Shown piece after piece: positions 44,624 to 53,574 of a DNA stretch of 64,000 nt. This DNA comes from Acidobacteriota bacterium (GTDB lineage Bacteria; Acidobacteriota; Terriglobia; Terriglobales; Acidobacteriaceae). Location: the NCBI GenBank assembly GCA_021780315.1, contig JAJXYY010000042.1, positions 806,001 through 870,000 of the forward strand, read 5' to 3'. Position numbers and translations under genes: made by a program. Within the stretch, counting starts at the first letter, position 1. Every line of letters begins with the position of its first letter. Below the pieces are notes generated by a model that ran no database searches, had not been told where the DNA came from, and saw only the letters and a list, made by a program, of their open reading frames with translations.

Positions 44624-45895
44624 ATGCCGATCGATTTGAATGCCACTTTGTCCGCCTCTGACCCTGAAATTGCCCTCCAGATTCAAAACGAGATCGCCCG
44701 TCAGCATGAAGGGCTGGAGATGATCGCGTCAGAAAATTTTGTCAGTCGCGCTGTGCTTGAGGCGGCAGGTACGGTCTTTACCAACAAGTACGCCGAGGGC
44801 TATCCAGGTAAGCGTTACTACGGTGGTTGCGAGTTTGCGGATGTGGTGGAGAATGTGGCCCGCGACCGCGCCAAACAGCTCTTTGGCGCGGAACACGCCA
44901 ATGTACAACCGCACTCGGGTTCGCAGGCTAACGCTGCTGCCTACATGTCTTTGCTATCACCAGGCGACTGTATTCTGGGTCTGGACCTGGCCCACGGAGG
45001 CCACCTGACCCATGGGCATAAGCTCAATTTTTCTGGCAAACTCTATCGCATTGTCGGCTATCAGGTGCGCAAAGATACCGAAACCGTGGACTACGACGAG
45101 TTGGAATCGATTGCTCTTCGCGAGAAGCCCAAGGTTCTGGTTGGTGGTGGAAGCGCCTATCCGCGACAGTTTGATTTTGCGCGGATGCGTGCCATTGCAG
45201 ACAAGGTTGGCGCGTACTTTATGGTGGATATGGCGCACTTTGCCGGTCTGGTTGCCGGCGGTGCGCATCCGTCGCCGGTGCCCCATGCGCACGTGGTGAC
45301 GACCACTACCCACAAGACCTTGCGTGGGCCGCGCAGCGGGCTGATTCTATGTGGTCAGGAGCTTGCCGCCAGCATCGATCGCAGCGTGTTTCCTGGGCAG
45401 CAGGGAGGGCCGCTGATGCACGTGGTTGCGGCCAAGGCGGTGGCCTTCAAAGAGGCTCTCCAGCCGGAGTTTGCGCAATATGCAACACAAATAGTTACAA
45501 ATGCAAAGGTGTTGGCTGAGGCGATCGCCGGCCACGGATATCGCATCGTCTCTGGTGGCACCGACACGCATCTGATGTTGATCGACGTCTTCCAGAAGGG
45601 CATGTTTGGCTCGGAAGCTGAGGTTGCGCTGGGTGAGGCGGGCATTACGGTGAACAAAAATGCAATTCCGTACGACCAGAATCCTCCGATGAAGCCTAGT
45701 GGGATACGAATTGGCACGCCGGCGTTGACTACGCGGGGGATGAAGGAGCCGGAGATGGCTTTGATTGCGGGTTGGATTGTTTCTGCGCTGGAAAATCGTG
45801 GAAATGCTGGGAAATTGAAGCAGATTCGTCAGGAAGTGGGTGAGTTGGCGGAGCGGTTTCCGTTGTATGGGTGGTTACGCGACGGCAAATCGTAG
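44624..45895 (+). CDS. glyA: Serine hydroxymethyltransferase
   Basis: A 423-residue PLP enzyme interconverting serine and glycine with tetrahydrofolate. Motifs: [37 protein letters not shown] near the N-terminus, [27 protein letters not shown] and [17 protein letters not shown], where the Lys of HKT binds PLP. The C-terminal block [16 protein letters not shown] is also present. Length is typical. Codon use and context show nothing unusual. A long inverted repeat follows the stop codon. Confidence 0.98.
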   Translation: MPIDLNATLSASDPEIALQIQNEIARQHEGLEMIASENFVSRAVLEAAGTVFTNKYAEGYPGKRYYGGCEFADVVENVARDRAKQLFGAEHANVQPHSGSQANAAAYMSLLSPGDCILGLDLAHGGHLTHGHKLNFSGKLYRIVGYQVRKDTETVDYDELESIALREKPKVLVGGGSAYPRQFDFARMRAIADKVGAYFMVDMAHFAGLVAGGAHPSPVPHAHVVTTTTHKTLRGPRSGLILCGQELAASIDRSVFPGQQGGPLMHVVAAKAVAFKEALQPEFAQYATQIVTNAKVLAEAIAGHGYRIVSGGTDTHLMLIDVFQKGMFGSEAEVALGEAGITVNKNAIPYDQNPPMKPSGIRIGTPALTTRGMKEPEMALIAGWIVSALENRGNAGKLKQIRQEVGELAERFPLYGWLRDGKS

Positions 45896-45897
45896 CA

Positions 45898-45966
45898 AAA
45901 CCGGGGTCAATTACGGTGCATAAAGTGGAATTTTGTGTGGTGGATGTGGTGAATTGACCCTGGTTT
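45898..45966. repeat. Long-arm inverted repeat after glyA
   Basis: AAACCGGGGTCAATT (45898-45912) pairs with AATTGACCCTGGTTT (45952-45966) with one mismatch (a possible G-U pair) over 15 bp, around a 39-base loop. It begins three bases after the glyA stop codon. There is no T-run, so a simple terminator is not supported; a REP-like element or RNA-processing site is possible. Confidence 0.6.
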
Positions 45967-46334
45967 GCAGCGCTGGTTCATCGAGAGAAAGTTTTTGTGC
46001 CAGGTTGTGCCGCGTGTAAGGTGTTGGCATGACGATATTGCGTGAAGTGGTTTCTGCCGGAGTGGGTGGTCAAGGCGGAGAGCTAGCGTGTGGGTCTGGA
46101 TTTTTTCGGGCTTTGATCCGGACTATCCTCACACCACGTGCAGTGCCGATGAGATCAACCACGTGAAGATGGCAAAGATTCTGGAACTGGCGTACCTTAC
46201 GGCATGGAAGATTGGCGATGCAACTGTTGGGTCCAGGTTTCCGGTTAATTCTGGTTCCTCGGGTGATGCGGTTCGGCGGGGCATCCGGTGATCAGAGCAG
46301 GACAAGGTAAGCGCACGACCAAGAAGAGGAAGCA
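45967..46334. other. Intergenic gap, no gene recognised
   Basis: About 370 bases between the inverted repeat and the DUF4126 gene. A 66-codon open frame (46088-46291) has no SD and no recognisable protein character, so it is not called. The gap presumably contains the promoter of the DUF4126 gene, whose ATG at 46335 has AGAGGAAG just before it. Confidence 0.4.
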
Positions 46335-46823
46335 ATGACGATCGTCGTGTTGAGCTGGCTGGTTGCGATTCCGCTACTGGGTGTGGTGACGGGGTTGCGG
46401 ACGATGCTGCCGATGGCGGTATTGTGCTGGTTTGCCTATTTGCATCATTTGCCGGTGCATGGGACGTGGGCGTTCTGGGTGGCGCATCCGGTGTCGGTAA
46501 TTGTGTTTACTTTGCTGGCCGCGGGCGAGTTGGTAGGGGACAAGCTGCCGAAGACGCCGGACCGGACGTCTCCTGGGCCGTTGATGGCGCGCCTGATCTT
46601 TGCGGGGCTGGTGGGAGCGATTGTGGCGGCTGGTCTGCGCGGGTCAGGAACGGAAGGTGTGATTCTGGCAGTGGTTGGCGCGGCCATGGGAGCGTTTGGC
46701 GGGTATCTGGTACGGCGGGAGCTGGTGGAGCTGCTGGAGTGCAAGGACTGGTATGTAGCCGTTGCGGAGGATGCGTTGGCGCTGGTGTGTGCGATCTTTG
46801 CGATGGGCGTGATTACGGGATAG
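46335..46823 (+). CDS. DUF4126-family membrane protein
   Basis: A 162-residue integral membrane protein with about four hydrophobic segments (starting LSWLVAIPLLGVVTGLRTMLPMAVLCW; later HPVSVIVFTLLAAGE; LIFAGLVGAIVAAGL; LALVCAIFAMGV). Signature blocks are GLRTMLP near the N-terminus and DKLPKTPDRTSPGPL after the second segment, both typical of DUF4126. Function unknown. Convergent or neighbouring genes give no pathway hint. Confidence 0.8.
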   Translation: MTIVVLSWLVAIPLLGVVTGLRTMLPMAVLCWFAYLHHLPVHGTWAFWVAHPVSVIVFTLLAAGELVGDKLPKTPDRTSPGPLMARLIFAGLVGAIVAAGLRGSGTEGVILAVVGAAMGAFGGYLVRRELVELLECKDWYVAVAEDALALVCAIFAMGVITG

Positions 46824-46884
46824 CGGCCGTGGAGTTGCGACGCGACTTATTGACAGGATGAAGTGGACTAGGAGTTGAACGTTT

Positions 46885-46962
46885 ATGAGATTGAAAACTG
46901 TTGCCGTTGTGCCTGTTATCGGGGTTGGTGCGCCGTTTATCCGGTTTGATTCCTTAGACTAG
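46885..46962 (+). CDS. Possible 25-residue peptide or gene remnant
   Basis: A 25-codon open frame, starting MRLKTVAVVPVIGVGAPF, with AGGAG about ten bases before the ATG. The basic-then-hydrophobic N-terminus looks like the start of a signal peptide or of a truncated secreted-protein gene. Either a leader peptide or decayed gene start is possible; it may also be chance. Confidence 0.2.
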   Translation: MRLKTVAVVPVIGVGAPFIRFDSLD

Positions 46963-47064
46963 ATATATTGGCTTGATTCTGGTTGCAGAGTGCGAGATTG
47001 TAGCGGTAGTCGCTCTAAAACGAACCGGAAGGCAGTTGTTGCTGCAGCTGGCAGAAGGAGATGG

Positions 47065-48279
47065 ATGGAGACGCATGTAGTCCTGACCGTGGGTGCGATC
47101 CTGCTGTGCGGGGGGGTACTTGGGCTGCTGGTGGTGCGGTTGAGCAATCCTTTTTTGCGGGGGTTGACGTGGCTGGGTGCTGCGTATGCGGTGGGTGCTG
47201 CCGGGGCCGGTATTTTGTCCTTACGCAGCAAGTTTGGCGGTGTGTATACGCTGATGTTTACGCAGGTGTTTTTTCTTCTGGCGTTTGTACTGCTGCACGT
47301 GTGTTTTGTGGAGTTGCTGGAACGACGTGCGCAACTGCCACGGTTGGGGCTGGGTCTGCTGGTGGTGCAGGTGCTGGCGTTCGGGGTATTTTTCCGGCAG
47401 GTATATGTGTGGAATCTATGCCTGATTTGTCTTGGTGTGCTGGTGACGCTACAGGCGTTGCAGAGTGCGGCGTTGTTGTGGCGTGAGGGGCGCGGGGGGT
47501 TGGCTGCACCGGCCCGTTCCAGCATGGTGCTTCTGATTCTGTTTGCCGGTTACAACGTATTTCGGATCATCGTGGTGCTGTGTGTGGGTGTTCCGCTGGA
47601 CTACAGGCAACCAAGCCCGCTGGAGACACTGACTGCGATTGTCTTTCTGGGGACGAGTCTGGGGTTGGGGTTCGGGGTGTTCTGGATGACCAGTGCGGAG
47701 ATACGGGTGACGCTGGAGAAGCTGGCGAATACTGATCCGCTGACGAAGGTTGCGAACCGTCGGTGTTTTGAGACGTGGTGCGAACGGGAGTTGGAGCGGA
47801 GTGCTCGGACGGGGGATAAGTTCTCTTTAATCCTGCTGGATCTGGATCACTTCAAGCTGATCAATGATCGGTATGGTCATGCGACGGGGGATGCGGCCCT
47901 GTGCCTGGTGGCGTCCAGGCTGCAACATAATCTTCGGGCGATCGATCTGCTGGGGCGCTGGGGTGGGGAAGAGTTTGTGGCGCTGCTGCCGGGCGCGGAC
48001 CAGGATGCGGCGCAGCAGGTGGCGCAGCGATTGCGCACGTGTGTTGAGCTGCTTTCGATGTCGAGTCTGCGGATCTCGCGCAGCGGCCTGACCGACGAGT
48101 TGCGGTTGACGGTGAGCGTGGGGGTGACGACGTACCGAGGTACGAACGATACGTTGACGTCGCTATTTTCCCGTTGTGACCGGGCGCTGTATGCAGCCAA
48201 GGCGAGTGGGCGGAACCGGATCGTAAGTTCGAGCACTGAGTCGCGCAGCTTTACGGAATCTTTGCGCAGCCTGAGCTAA
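47065..48279 (+). CDS. Membrane-anchored diguanylate cyclase
   Basis: A 404-residue protein. The ATG at 47065 follows AAGGAG. About six or seven hydrophobic segments fill residues 5-215, forming a membrane sensor without a named family. The GGDEF domain (about 235-395) has GGEEF at residues 300-304, a DLDHFKLINDRYGH metal/nucleotide block, and the allosteric I-site RAID (291-294) in the right position. It should make cyclic di-GMP from two GTP and be product-inhibited. No EAL domain is present. It is flanked by a DUF4126 gene and a small membrane peptide gene. Confidence 0.92.
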   Translation: METHVVLTVGAILLCGGVLGLLVVRLSNPFLRGLTWLGAAYAVGAAGAGILSLRSKFGGVYTLMFTQVFFLLAFVLLHVCFVELLERRAQLPRLGLGLLVVQVLAFGVFFRQVYVWNLCLICLGVLVTLQALQSAALLWREGRGGLAAPARSSMVLLILFAGYNVFRIIVVLCVGVPLDYRQPSPLETLTAIVFLGTSLGLGFGVFWMTSAEIRVTLEKLANTDPLTKVANRRCFETWCERELERSARTGDKFSLILLDLDHFKLINDRYGHATGDAALCLVASRLQHNLRAIDLLGRWGGEEFVALLPGADQDAAQQVAQRLRTCVELLSMSSLRISRSGLTDELRLTVSVGVTTYRGTNDTLTSLFSRCDRALYAAKASGRNRIVSSSTESRSFTESLRSLS

Positions 48280-48401
48280 GGTTCGCTGCGCTGGTGGGCG
48301 CCTCGTTGATGGCTGGTGGAGCGGTGTGTCTGATTGTTTTCGGCGGGGCGGGTGAATTCTGCATCCTATGGGGAGAAGCTCGGGATTCAAGAAGAGGGAT
48401 T

Positions 48402-48605
48402 ATGCTTACGTCTGGATTGATCAGTATTATTGTGGCTCTGGTGGTGGTTGGCCTGGTTTTGTATCTGATTGGGATGATTCCGATGGATGGAACGATCAAG
48501 CAGATTATTCGGGTGGTGGTGTTGATTGCGGTGGTGGTGTGGCTGTTGCAGACGTTTGGGCTGATGGGTTCGATGAGCCATACGCTGCATGGGTCGCGGT
48601 ATTAG
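48402..48605 (+). CDS. Thivi_2564-type small membrane protein
   Basis: A 67-residue peptide with two hydrophobic segments: LISIIVALVVVGLVLYLI and IIRVVVLIAVVVWLLQTF, separated by a GMIPMDGTIKQ loop. This is the pattern of the Thivi_2564 family, in which a short loop with an I-P-M-D-G core joins two helices. Function unknown. The ATG at 48402 follows AGAGGGA. It lies between the diguanylate cyclase and a convergent trxC. Confidence 0.8.
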   Translation: MLTSGLISIIVALVVVGLVLYLIGMIPMDGTIKQIIRVVVLIAVVVWLLQTFGLMGSMSHTLHGSRY

Positions 48606-48637
48606 TCAGGGTTAATGGTCAGGGCTGACTGCGTGGG

Positions 48638-49081
48638 TCAGGCTGCGGCGGTTGCGGCTGCTCGTAGCCAGTTCTCCATGACGTCGTGGCCGACGAGGCC
48701 GGCCTGTTGCTGGACGAGGTTTCCCGCTGCGAAGACGGCGAAGTTGGGGATGCCGCGGACGTTGTAGCGTGCGGCGAGTTGGGGGTTGCGCTCGGTATCG
48801 ACTTTGAGGACGAGTGCTTGACCGGCCATATCTGCGGCGGTGCGTGCGACCTCTGGGGCGGCGGCGCGGCAGGGGCCACACCACTCGGCCCAGAAGTCGA
48901 CGAGGACGGGGACGCGGGCGTTGCGGACGATGTCGTCGAAGAGGGAGAGGTCGACGGGGAGCGGCTCGTGGAGCGGGGGGAGGGGATTTTTGCAGGCACC
49001 GCAGCGGCCGGTATCGGCGAGGTGGGCGGCGTTGACGCGGTTTTTCTGCTGGCAGTGTTTACAGGTTCTGATGACGGGCAT
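48638..49081 (-). CDS. trxC: Thioredoxin TrxC (zinc-binding thioredoxin 2)
   Basis: A 147-residue thioredoxin with an N-terminal zinc ribbon: Cys7, Cys10, Cys27, Cys30. The redox site is Trp67-Cys68-Gly69-Pro70-Cys71. The fold continues with ALVLKVDTERNPQLAARYNVRGIPNFAVF, including the cis-proline (GIP). TrxC reduces disulfides, often under oxidative stress. It lies 87 bases downstream of an unrelated gene on the same strand. Confidence 0.97.
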   Translation of the reverse strand: MPVIRTCKHCQQKNRVNAAHLADTGRCGACKNPLPPLHEPLPVDLSLFDDIVRNARVPVLVDFWAEWCGPCRAAAPEVARTAADMAGQALVLKVDTERNPQLAARYNVRGIPNFAVFAAGNLVQQQAGLVGHDVMENWLRAAATAAA

Positions 49082-49167
49082 GTGCGCCTCCGGCGAGCGG
49101 AGAACGCAGGTCGCTCGCTGGTAATTTGGATGCGGTTGGGATGAAAAGGGATTCGTGCGGCGTGCGG

Positions 49168-49971
49168 TCAGGCTCGGCGGCGGTAGCGGATGGCGAAGTC
49201 GTAGTCGGGATTGGGTGGGAAGAGGCGGGCGACGAGGCGGAGGCGTTCGGCGAGGGGCTGGGGTGCGAGGAGGGGGTACTCGCGCTCGCGGAGTTCGGAG
49301 TAGTCGAAGTCGACGGCGAGGGAGAGCTGGTAGATGGCGAGAGCGTCGGAGAAGGCTGACTCGATGAAGCTGGATTTGGCTTTTTCGTCGATTCGCTGTT
49401 TTCCGTCGATTTTTCCGGGTGCGAGGGCGAGGTTGCGGCTTTCGAAGGCGTCCTGGCTGGTTTCCCCGCGGACGTCGTTGAGGGCCTGGGTCCAGACGAG
49501 CTCGGTGAAGCTGGCTGGGACGCCGACTGTATCGACGAAGGCGTGGCCGATGTTGATAAAGAACTCGAAGGCCAGGGCGAAGCGGTCGCTGAGGAGGCGG
49601 GTGGAGATGAAGACGGCGTCGATGGTTCCTTCGAGGCCGTCGAGGGTGACGTTGCGGTGGCAGATGGCCTGGTCGGCGAGTTCCGGGGTGTAGGCGGTGG
49701 CGACCATGGTGGGTTCGCTGGTGGGGTTTTCCGGGAGTGCGGATTCGGGACGGCCTTCACTCATGGCGAGGGGGACGAAGTAGTAGGCTTTGCGGGCAAG
49801 GGCAGCGGCGATGGCGACTGGGACGGCCTGGACCATGCGATCGAGATCGGAGGCGGCGAGCGCGGTTTCTCCAAAGGCTGCGAAGCTGATGCCATTGGGC
49901 GCTTTGCGGAGGACGACTTCGCGGGCGACCTGGGTAGCGTGAATGAGCCCGCTCTGAACACTTTTAGCCAT
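49168..49971 (-). CDS. Hypothetical protein, conserved-looking
   Basis: A 267-residue protein starting MAKSVQSGLIHATQVAREVV. No signal peptide or membrane segment is visible. It contains long amphipathic stretches and an acidic middle (TIDAVFISTRLLSDRFALAFEFFINIGH). The C-terminus is rich in aromatic and basic residues (FPPNPDYDFAIRYRRRA). I do not recognise the family. It is divergent from a small membrane-protein gene whose start lies 21 bases away; trxC follows on the same strand. Confidence 0.6.
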   Translation of the reverse strand: MAKSVQSGLIHATQVAREVVLRKAPNGISFAAFGETALAASDLDRMVQAVPVAIAAALARKAYYFVPLAMSEGRPESALPENPTSEPTMVATAYTPELADQAICHRNVTLDGLEGTIDAVFISTRLLSDRFALAFEFFINIGHAFVDTVGVPASFTELVWTQALNDVRGETSQDAFESRNLALAPGKIDGKQRIDEKAKSSFIESAFSDALAIYQLSLAVDFDYSELREREYPLLAPQPLAERLRLVARLFPPNPDYDFAIRYRRRA

Positions 49972-49991
49972 AACGCAGTATTCTAAATGGT

Positions 49992-50309
49992 ATGACGCCG
50001 ATACCACAGGATGAGACGATGACGACGCCGCGAGCGATGGGGCAGGGATATTTTTTTGGGGTTCCGGTGGGGGATCTGGGCTGGTTTGCGAGCTTGCTGA
50101 TGAGCATTGCGGTGGGGTTCATGGGGTTCTGCGCGGCGACGTTTCTGGGGATAGTGGGGATCGGGATTTATAACGGTTCGACGCACCGGTCGGTGGACTT
50201 TGCGTTGAGCTATGAGCGGTTTGGGGTTCCAGCGGGGCTGGTGTTGCTGGTGGCGGCGCTGGGATATCTGGGAACGTTGTGGGTGAAGCGGCAGCTGCGG
50301 CGGGGGTAA
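49992..50309 (+). CDS. Small membrane protein, unknown
   Basis: A 105-residue protein with two hydrophobic segments (WFASLLMSIAVGFMGFCAATFLGIVGIG and AGLVLLVAALGYLGTLW) joined by a polar loop and ending in a basic tail (KRQLRRG). It has no known family. It is divergent from the preceding gene. No SD stands out for ATG 49992, and ATG 50019 is an alternative. Confidence 0.6.
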   Translation: MTPIPQDETMTTPRAMGQGYFFGVPVGDLGWFASLLMSIAVGFMGFCAATFLGIVGIGIYNGSTHRSVDFALSYERFGVPAGLVLLVAALGYLGTLWVKRQLRRG

Positions 50310-50430
50310 GTCTGGATGCAGGCGGGATATTTGGGTGGGGAAAGAAACTAAATGAGGTGGTTCTCCGTCTCGGAGTGCTGCTGCTATTCTTTCGCACACA
50401 CGCCATTCTGCTTGAGGAGGACTACCCTGC

Positions 50431-52197
50431 ATGTCACACGTACGCATGATGATGCGTTGGAGCTGCTGTACCGCTGCCATCGTGAGCCTGGCCTTGCCGC
50501 TGCACGCGGCCGATAAGAAGGAACAACCGTCGTACTACGGGCCGCAGCCAACGGTAGAGAGTCTGGATCTGACGATGTATGCGCGGATTCGGGAAGAGGG
50601 CTTCAAGCACTCGCATGTGATGGAGTTTGCGGGGGCGTTGAGCGATGGGATTGGGCCTCGTCTGACGGGCTCGCCTAATATGGCGAAGGCGAATGCGTGG
50701 ACGCGGGATACGTTGACGAAGATTGGGCTGGAGAACGCGCATCTGGAGGACTGGGGCGAGTTTGGGATGGGCTGGCAGCAGGTGAATACGTGGGTGCGGA
50801 TGGTTTCGCCGGACCCGGAGCCGCTGTGGGCGCAGGCTACACCTTGGTCTCCGGCGACGAATGGGCCGGTGTCGGGCGAGGCGGTGTATGTGAACATCCA
50901 GCAGGCGAGCGATCTGGAGCAGTATCGCGGGAAGCTGAAGGGCAAGATTGTGCTGCTGGGTGCGATGCGGACGACTCCGGATATCACGGCGGCGTTGTTC
51001 AGCCGGTATACGGATGCGGAGTTGAAGGAGATGGAGAGCTATCCGACGCCGGGTGCGCGGGTGGGTGGACCGCCGACGACTCCGGATGCGATTCGGGCGT
51101 ATATCGCGGAGCGGATGAAGGCGGTGCAGTTGAAGAGCGAAGCGGTGAAGATGATGGCGCAGGAAGGGGTGGCGGCGATACTGACGCCGACTCGCGATGG
51201 CGGGGAGGGCGGTGGGACCGGCATCATCTTCGACGACAATGGCGCGGCGCTGGCACGGGATGCGCAGAAGAAAGAGAATGCGGTCGCGGTGCCCAATGCG
51301 GTGATGATGATTGAGCACTACAACCGGCTGGCGCGGATGTTGCAGAACCATGTGCCGGTGACGCTGGAGGTGAACATCGATACGAAGTTCACAGGCGATC
51401 ACGAGCATGGGTTCAATACGGTGGCGGAGATACCGGGGACCGATGCGAAGTTGAAGAATGAAGTGGTGATGGTGGGCGGGCATCTGGATAGCTGGATATC
51501 CGGGACAGGCGCTACGGATAATGGCGCGGGCTCCGTGGTGGCGATGGAGGCGGTGCGCATTCTTAAGGCGTTGGGGGTGCAGCCGAAGCGGACGATCCGG
51601 ATTGCGCTGTGGTCAGGGGAGGAGCAGGGTCTGTTTGGCTCGCAGGGGTACATCAAGCAGCACTTTGGGACGTTTGCGGAGCCGAAGGACGTGGATATGA
51701 GTATGCCTGCGTTCATGCGTCCGAAGGGCAAGCTGACGACGACCAAGGAGTGGGAGACGCTGGATGCGTACTACAACCTGGACAACGGCACGGGCAAGGT
51801 GCGTGGCGTGTACACGCAGGAGAACTATGCAATTGGGCCGATCTTTAAGCAGTGGATTGCGCCGCTGGCGGACCTGGGGGTGACGACGATCAGCTACCGG
51901 AATACGGGCGGGACGGACCATCTCTCGTACGACGCGGTGGGTCTGCCGGGGTTCCAGTTTATCCAGGATCCGATGGATTATGAGACGCGGACACACCACT
52001 CGGATATGGATACGGTGGACCGGTTGCATGCGTTCGATCTGGAGCAGGCGGCGGTGGTGGAGGCGATCTTCCTGTACAACACCAGCGAGCGTGAGGCGAT
52101 GATGCCACGCAAGCCGTTTCCGCATCCCGAGCTGCTGAAAGAGCAGACGGCGCCGTTACCGGGTATCTATCCGAATGCGGTGGAGCCGGGCAAGTAG
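50431..52197 (+). CDS. Secreted M28-family zinc aminopeptidase
   Basis: A 588-residue protein with a signal peptide (RMMMRWSCCTAAIVSLALPLHAAD; cleavage after HAA). The M28 catalytic domain carries the zinc ligands and active-site residues in order: GGHLDSW (His and Asp), GATDNGAGS (bridging Asp), WSGEEQGLFGSQGY (Glu base and Glu ligand), YNLDNGTG (Asp), and THHSDMDTVDR (His). A PA-type insert (about residues 110-270) precedes it. It probably cleaves N-terminal residues or small peptides in the periplasm or outside the cell. A hairpin terminator follows. Confidence 0.93.
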   Translation: MSHVRMMMRWSCCTAAIVSLALPLHAADKKEQPSYYGPQPTVESLDLTMYARIREEGFKHSHVMEFAGALSDGIGPRLTGSPNMAKANAWTRDTLTKIGLENAHLEDWGEFGMGWQQVNTWVRMVSPDPEPLWAQATPWSPATNGPVSGEAVYVNIQQASDLEQYRGKLKGKIVLLGAMRTTPDITAALFSRYTDAELKEMESYPTPGARVGGPPTTPDAIRAYIAERMKAVQLKSEAVKMMAQEGVAAILTPTRDGGEGGGTGIIFDDNGAALARDAQKKENAVAVPNAVMMIEHYNRLARMLQNHVPVTLEVNIDTKFTGDHEHGFNTVAEIPGTDAKLKNEVVMVGGHLDSWISGTGATDNGAGSVVAMEAVRILKALGVQPKRTIRIALWSGEEQGLFGSQGYIKQHFGTFAEPKDVDMSMPAFMRPKGKLTTTKEWETLDAYYNLDNGTGKVRGVYTQENYAIGPIFKQWIAPLADLGVTTISYRNTGGTDHLSYDAVGLPGFQFIQDPMDYETRTHHSDMDTVDRLHAFDLEQAAVVEAIFLYNTSEREAMMPRKPFPHPELLKEQTAPLPGIYPNAVEPGK

Positions 52198-52237
52198 GCG
52201 GTACGGACGTCTGCAAGCAGCGTGAGGGATGGCAGGG

Positions 52238-52267
52238 CGGCGGAGGCTTTTGGGTCTCCGCCGTTTT
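52238..52267 (+). terminator. Intrinsic terminator after the M28 gene
   Basis: CGGCGGAG (52238-52245) pairs perfectly with CTCCGCCG (52256-52263) around a 10-base loop and is followed by TTTT (52264-52267). It lies 41 bases after the peptidase stop codon and before a convergent small gene. Confidence 0.8.
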
Positions 52268-52300
52268 GCGTGCTGCCACGATGTCTGACGGTGGGCAGGG

Positions 52301-52501
52301 TCAGGGTTTAGTGAGGCGTGGAAGCTGCGTGGCGATTTTTTCCGAGTGCTGGTGGGCTTGCGTGGAGTACTCGTGCGCCTTTTTGGAGAGTTCATGTGCG
52401 GTGAGGTGGTCGCCCTTGGTGTGTGCGGATGCGGCGGCCTGATGGGCGTGGGCGGCGAGGTTGTGGTATTCGGAGGCTGGGTCGTGCTGGCTGTGCGACA
52501 T
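52301..52501 (-). CDS. Small His-rich helical protein
   Basis: A 66-residue protein. The ATG at 52501 has GAGGAG about eight bases before it. It is rich in His and Ala, with a repeating helical pattern (SEYHNLAAHAHQAAASAHTKGDH, then LTAHELSKKAHEYSTQAHQHSEK). Similar short His-rich helical proteins occur in stress-related contexts in several bacteria, and metal binding is possible. No function is assigned. Confidence 0.6.
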   Translation of the reverse strand: MSHSQHDPASEYHNLAAHAHQAAASAHTKGDHLTAHELSKKAHEYSTQAHQHSEKIATQLPRLTKP

Positions 52502-52568
52502 ATCGGGGCTCCTCAACGTGCTGTGTAGTGAGATGCCGAATGTGGCTGCGGGGTTGAGCGGCGGGGTG

Positions 52569-53414
52569 TTAGAGCTGTGCGGAGAGGATGCGTGCGGCGG
52601 TGCCGAGGGTGGCGAGGCGGTCGGTGCGGTCGGTGAAGTAACGGGCGTTGATCTCGGGTGAGCCGAGGTCTTCGATGTGGTGGAAGGCGGTGAGTTCGGC
52701 GGCGATCTCGGCGGGGGTGAAGAAGAGCTGGAAGGGTTCTCCGGCGAGGGCTACGCGCTCGGCGAGGGAGTCGTGGGCGAGTTGCTCGAGTGGAGGCAGG
52801 GCGGTGCGGGGTAGGCCGTAGTCGAGGACGACGCCGCCGCCGTGGGGGCTGGCTGCGATGAAGCGTACGGTTGCGCGGAAGGCTTCGAGGGTGAGGTAGG
52901 GGACGACGCCGAGCCATGCGAAGAGGGTGGGGGCGCCGGGGTTGAAGCCGACGGCGAGGAGCTGCTCAGAGATCGCGTGCTGCTCAAAGTGGATGGGGAC
53001 GTAGGTAAGGTTGGTGGGGATGGGGATGTTGTTCTGCTGGAGCAGGGCGCGTTTGGCGTGCTGGGTGGCGGGGAAGTCGAGTTCGTAGACGTGAAGCTGG
53101 GGGTAGGGGTTACGGTAGGCGAAGGTGTCGAGGCCGGCGCCGAGCAGGACGTACTGGGTGACGCCGCGCTGGATGGCGAGGGCAAGGGTGTCTTCAGCGT
53201 AGCGGCTGCGGGCGACGAGGAAGGCGCGGAGGGCGACGGAGTGGGGTTTGTGGAGGCGGGTGGCGGTTTTGCGCAGCTCTTCGGCGTAGTTGGAGCCGAG
53301 GATGGGGACGGCGATGGGGTCGTCGAGGATGAGGGGCCTTGCGTCGTAGATCTGGTGGGCGGCGCGGCGGAGGGCGACGCGGAGAGCGGTGCGGGATGGG
53401 CGGGAAGGTCGCAC
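52569..53414 (-). CDS. SAM-dependent methyltransferase, LCMT/TIGR00027 type
   Basis: A 281-residue protein of the leucine carboxyl methyltransferase-like group. Motifs are RSRYAEDTLALAIQRGVTQYVLLGAGLDTFAYRN (SAM-binding, GAGLDTF) and HVYELDFPATQHAKR (acidic residue that binds SAM ribose), followed by LFAWLGVVPYLTLEAFRATV. Bacterial members (TIGR00027) have unknown substrates. Length fits. It is convergent with the His-rich protein gene and divergent from the next gene. Confidence 0.88.
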   Translation of the reverse strand: MRPSRPSRTALRVALRRAAHQIYDARPLILDDPIAVPILGSNYAEELRKTATRLHKPHSVALRAFLVARSRYAEDTLALAIQRGVTQYVLLGAGLDTFAYRNPYPQLHVYELDFPATQHAKRALLQQNNIPIPTNLTYVPIHFEQHAISEQLLAVGFNPGAPTLFAWLGVVPYLTLEAFRATVRFIAASPHGGGVVLDYGLPRTALPPLEQLAHDSLAERVALAGEPFQLFFTPAEIAAELTAFHHIEDLGSPEINARYFTDRTDRLATLGTAARILSAQL

Positions 53415-53574
53415 GCAAGATTGATTTTAGCGGGTTAGAGGGAGTTACGAGTGCTACTTTGGGGTGACGAAGAGCATCCATCCAAATACGTGGAGTGGTT
53501 TGTGGCGAGTGGCGCTGGTGCAGATGGATGGGAGGAACAGGTTGTTGGGCGAGTGAATGAGGGGAGAGAATGAA

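Noticed and set aside
46088..46291. A 67-codon plus-strand open frame in the gap before the DUF4126 gene
   Set aside because: No SD and no protein family character; treated as intergenic.
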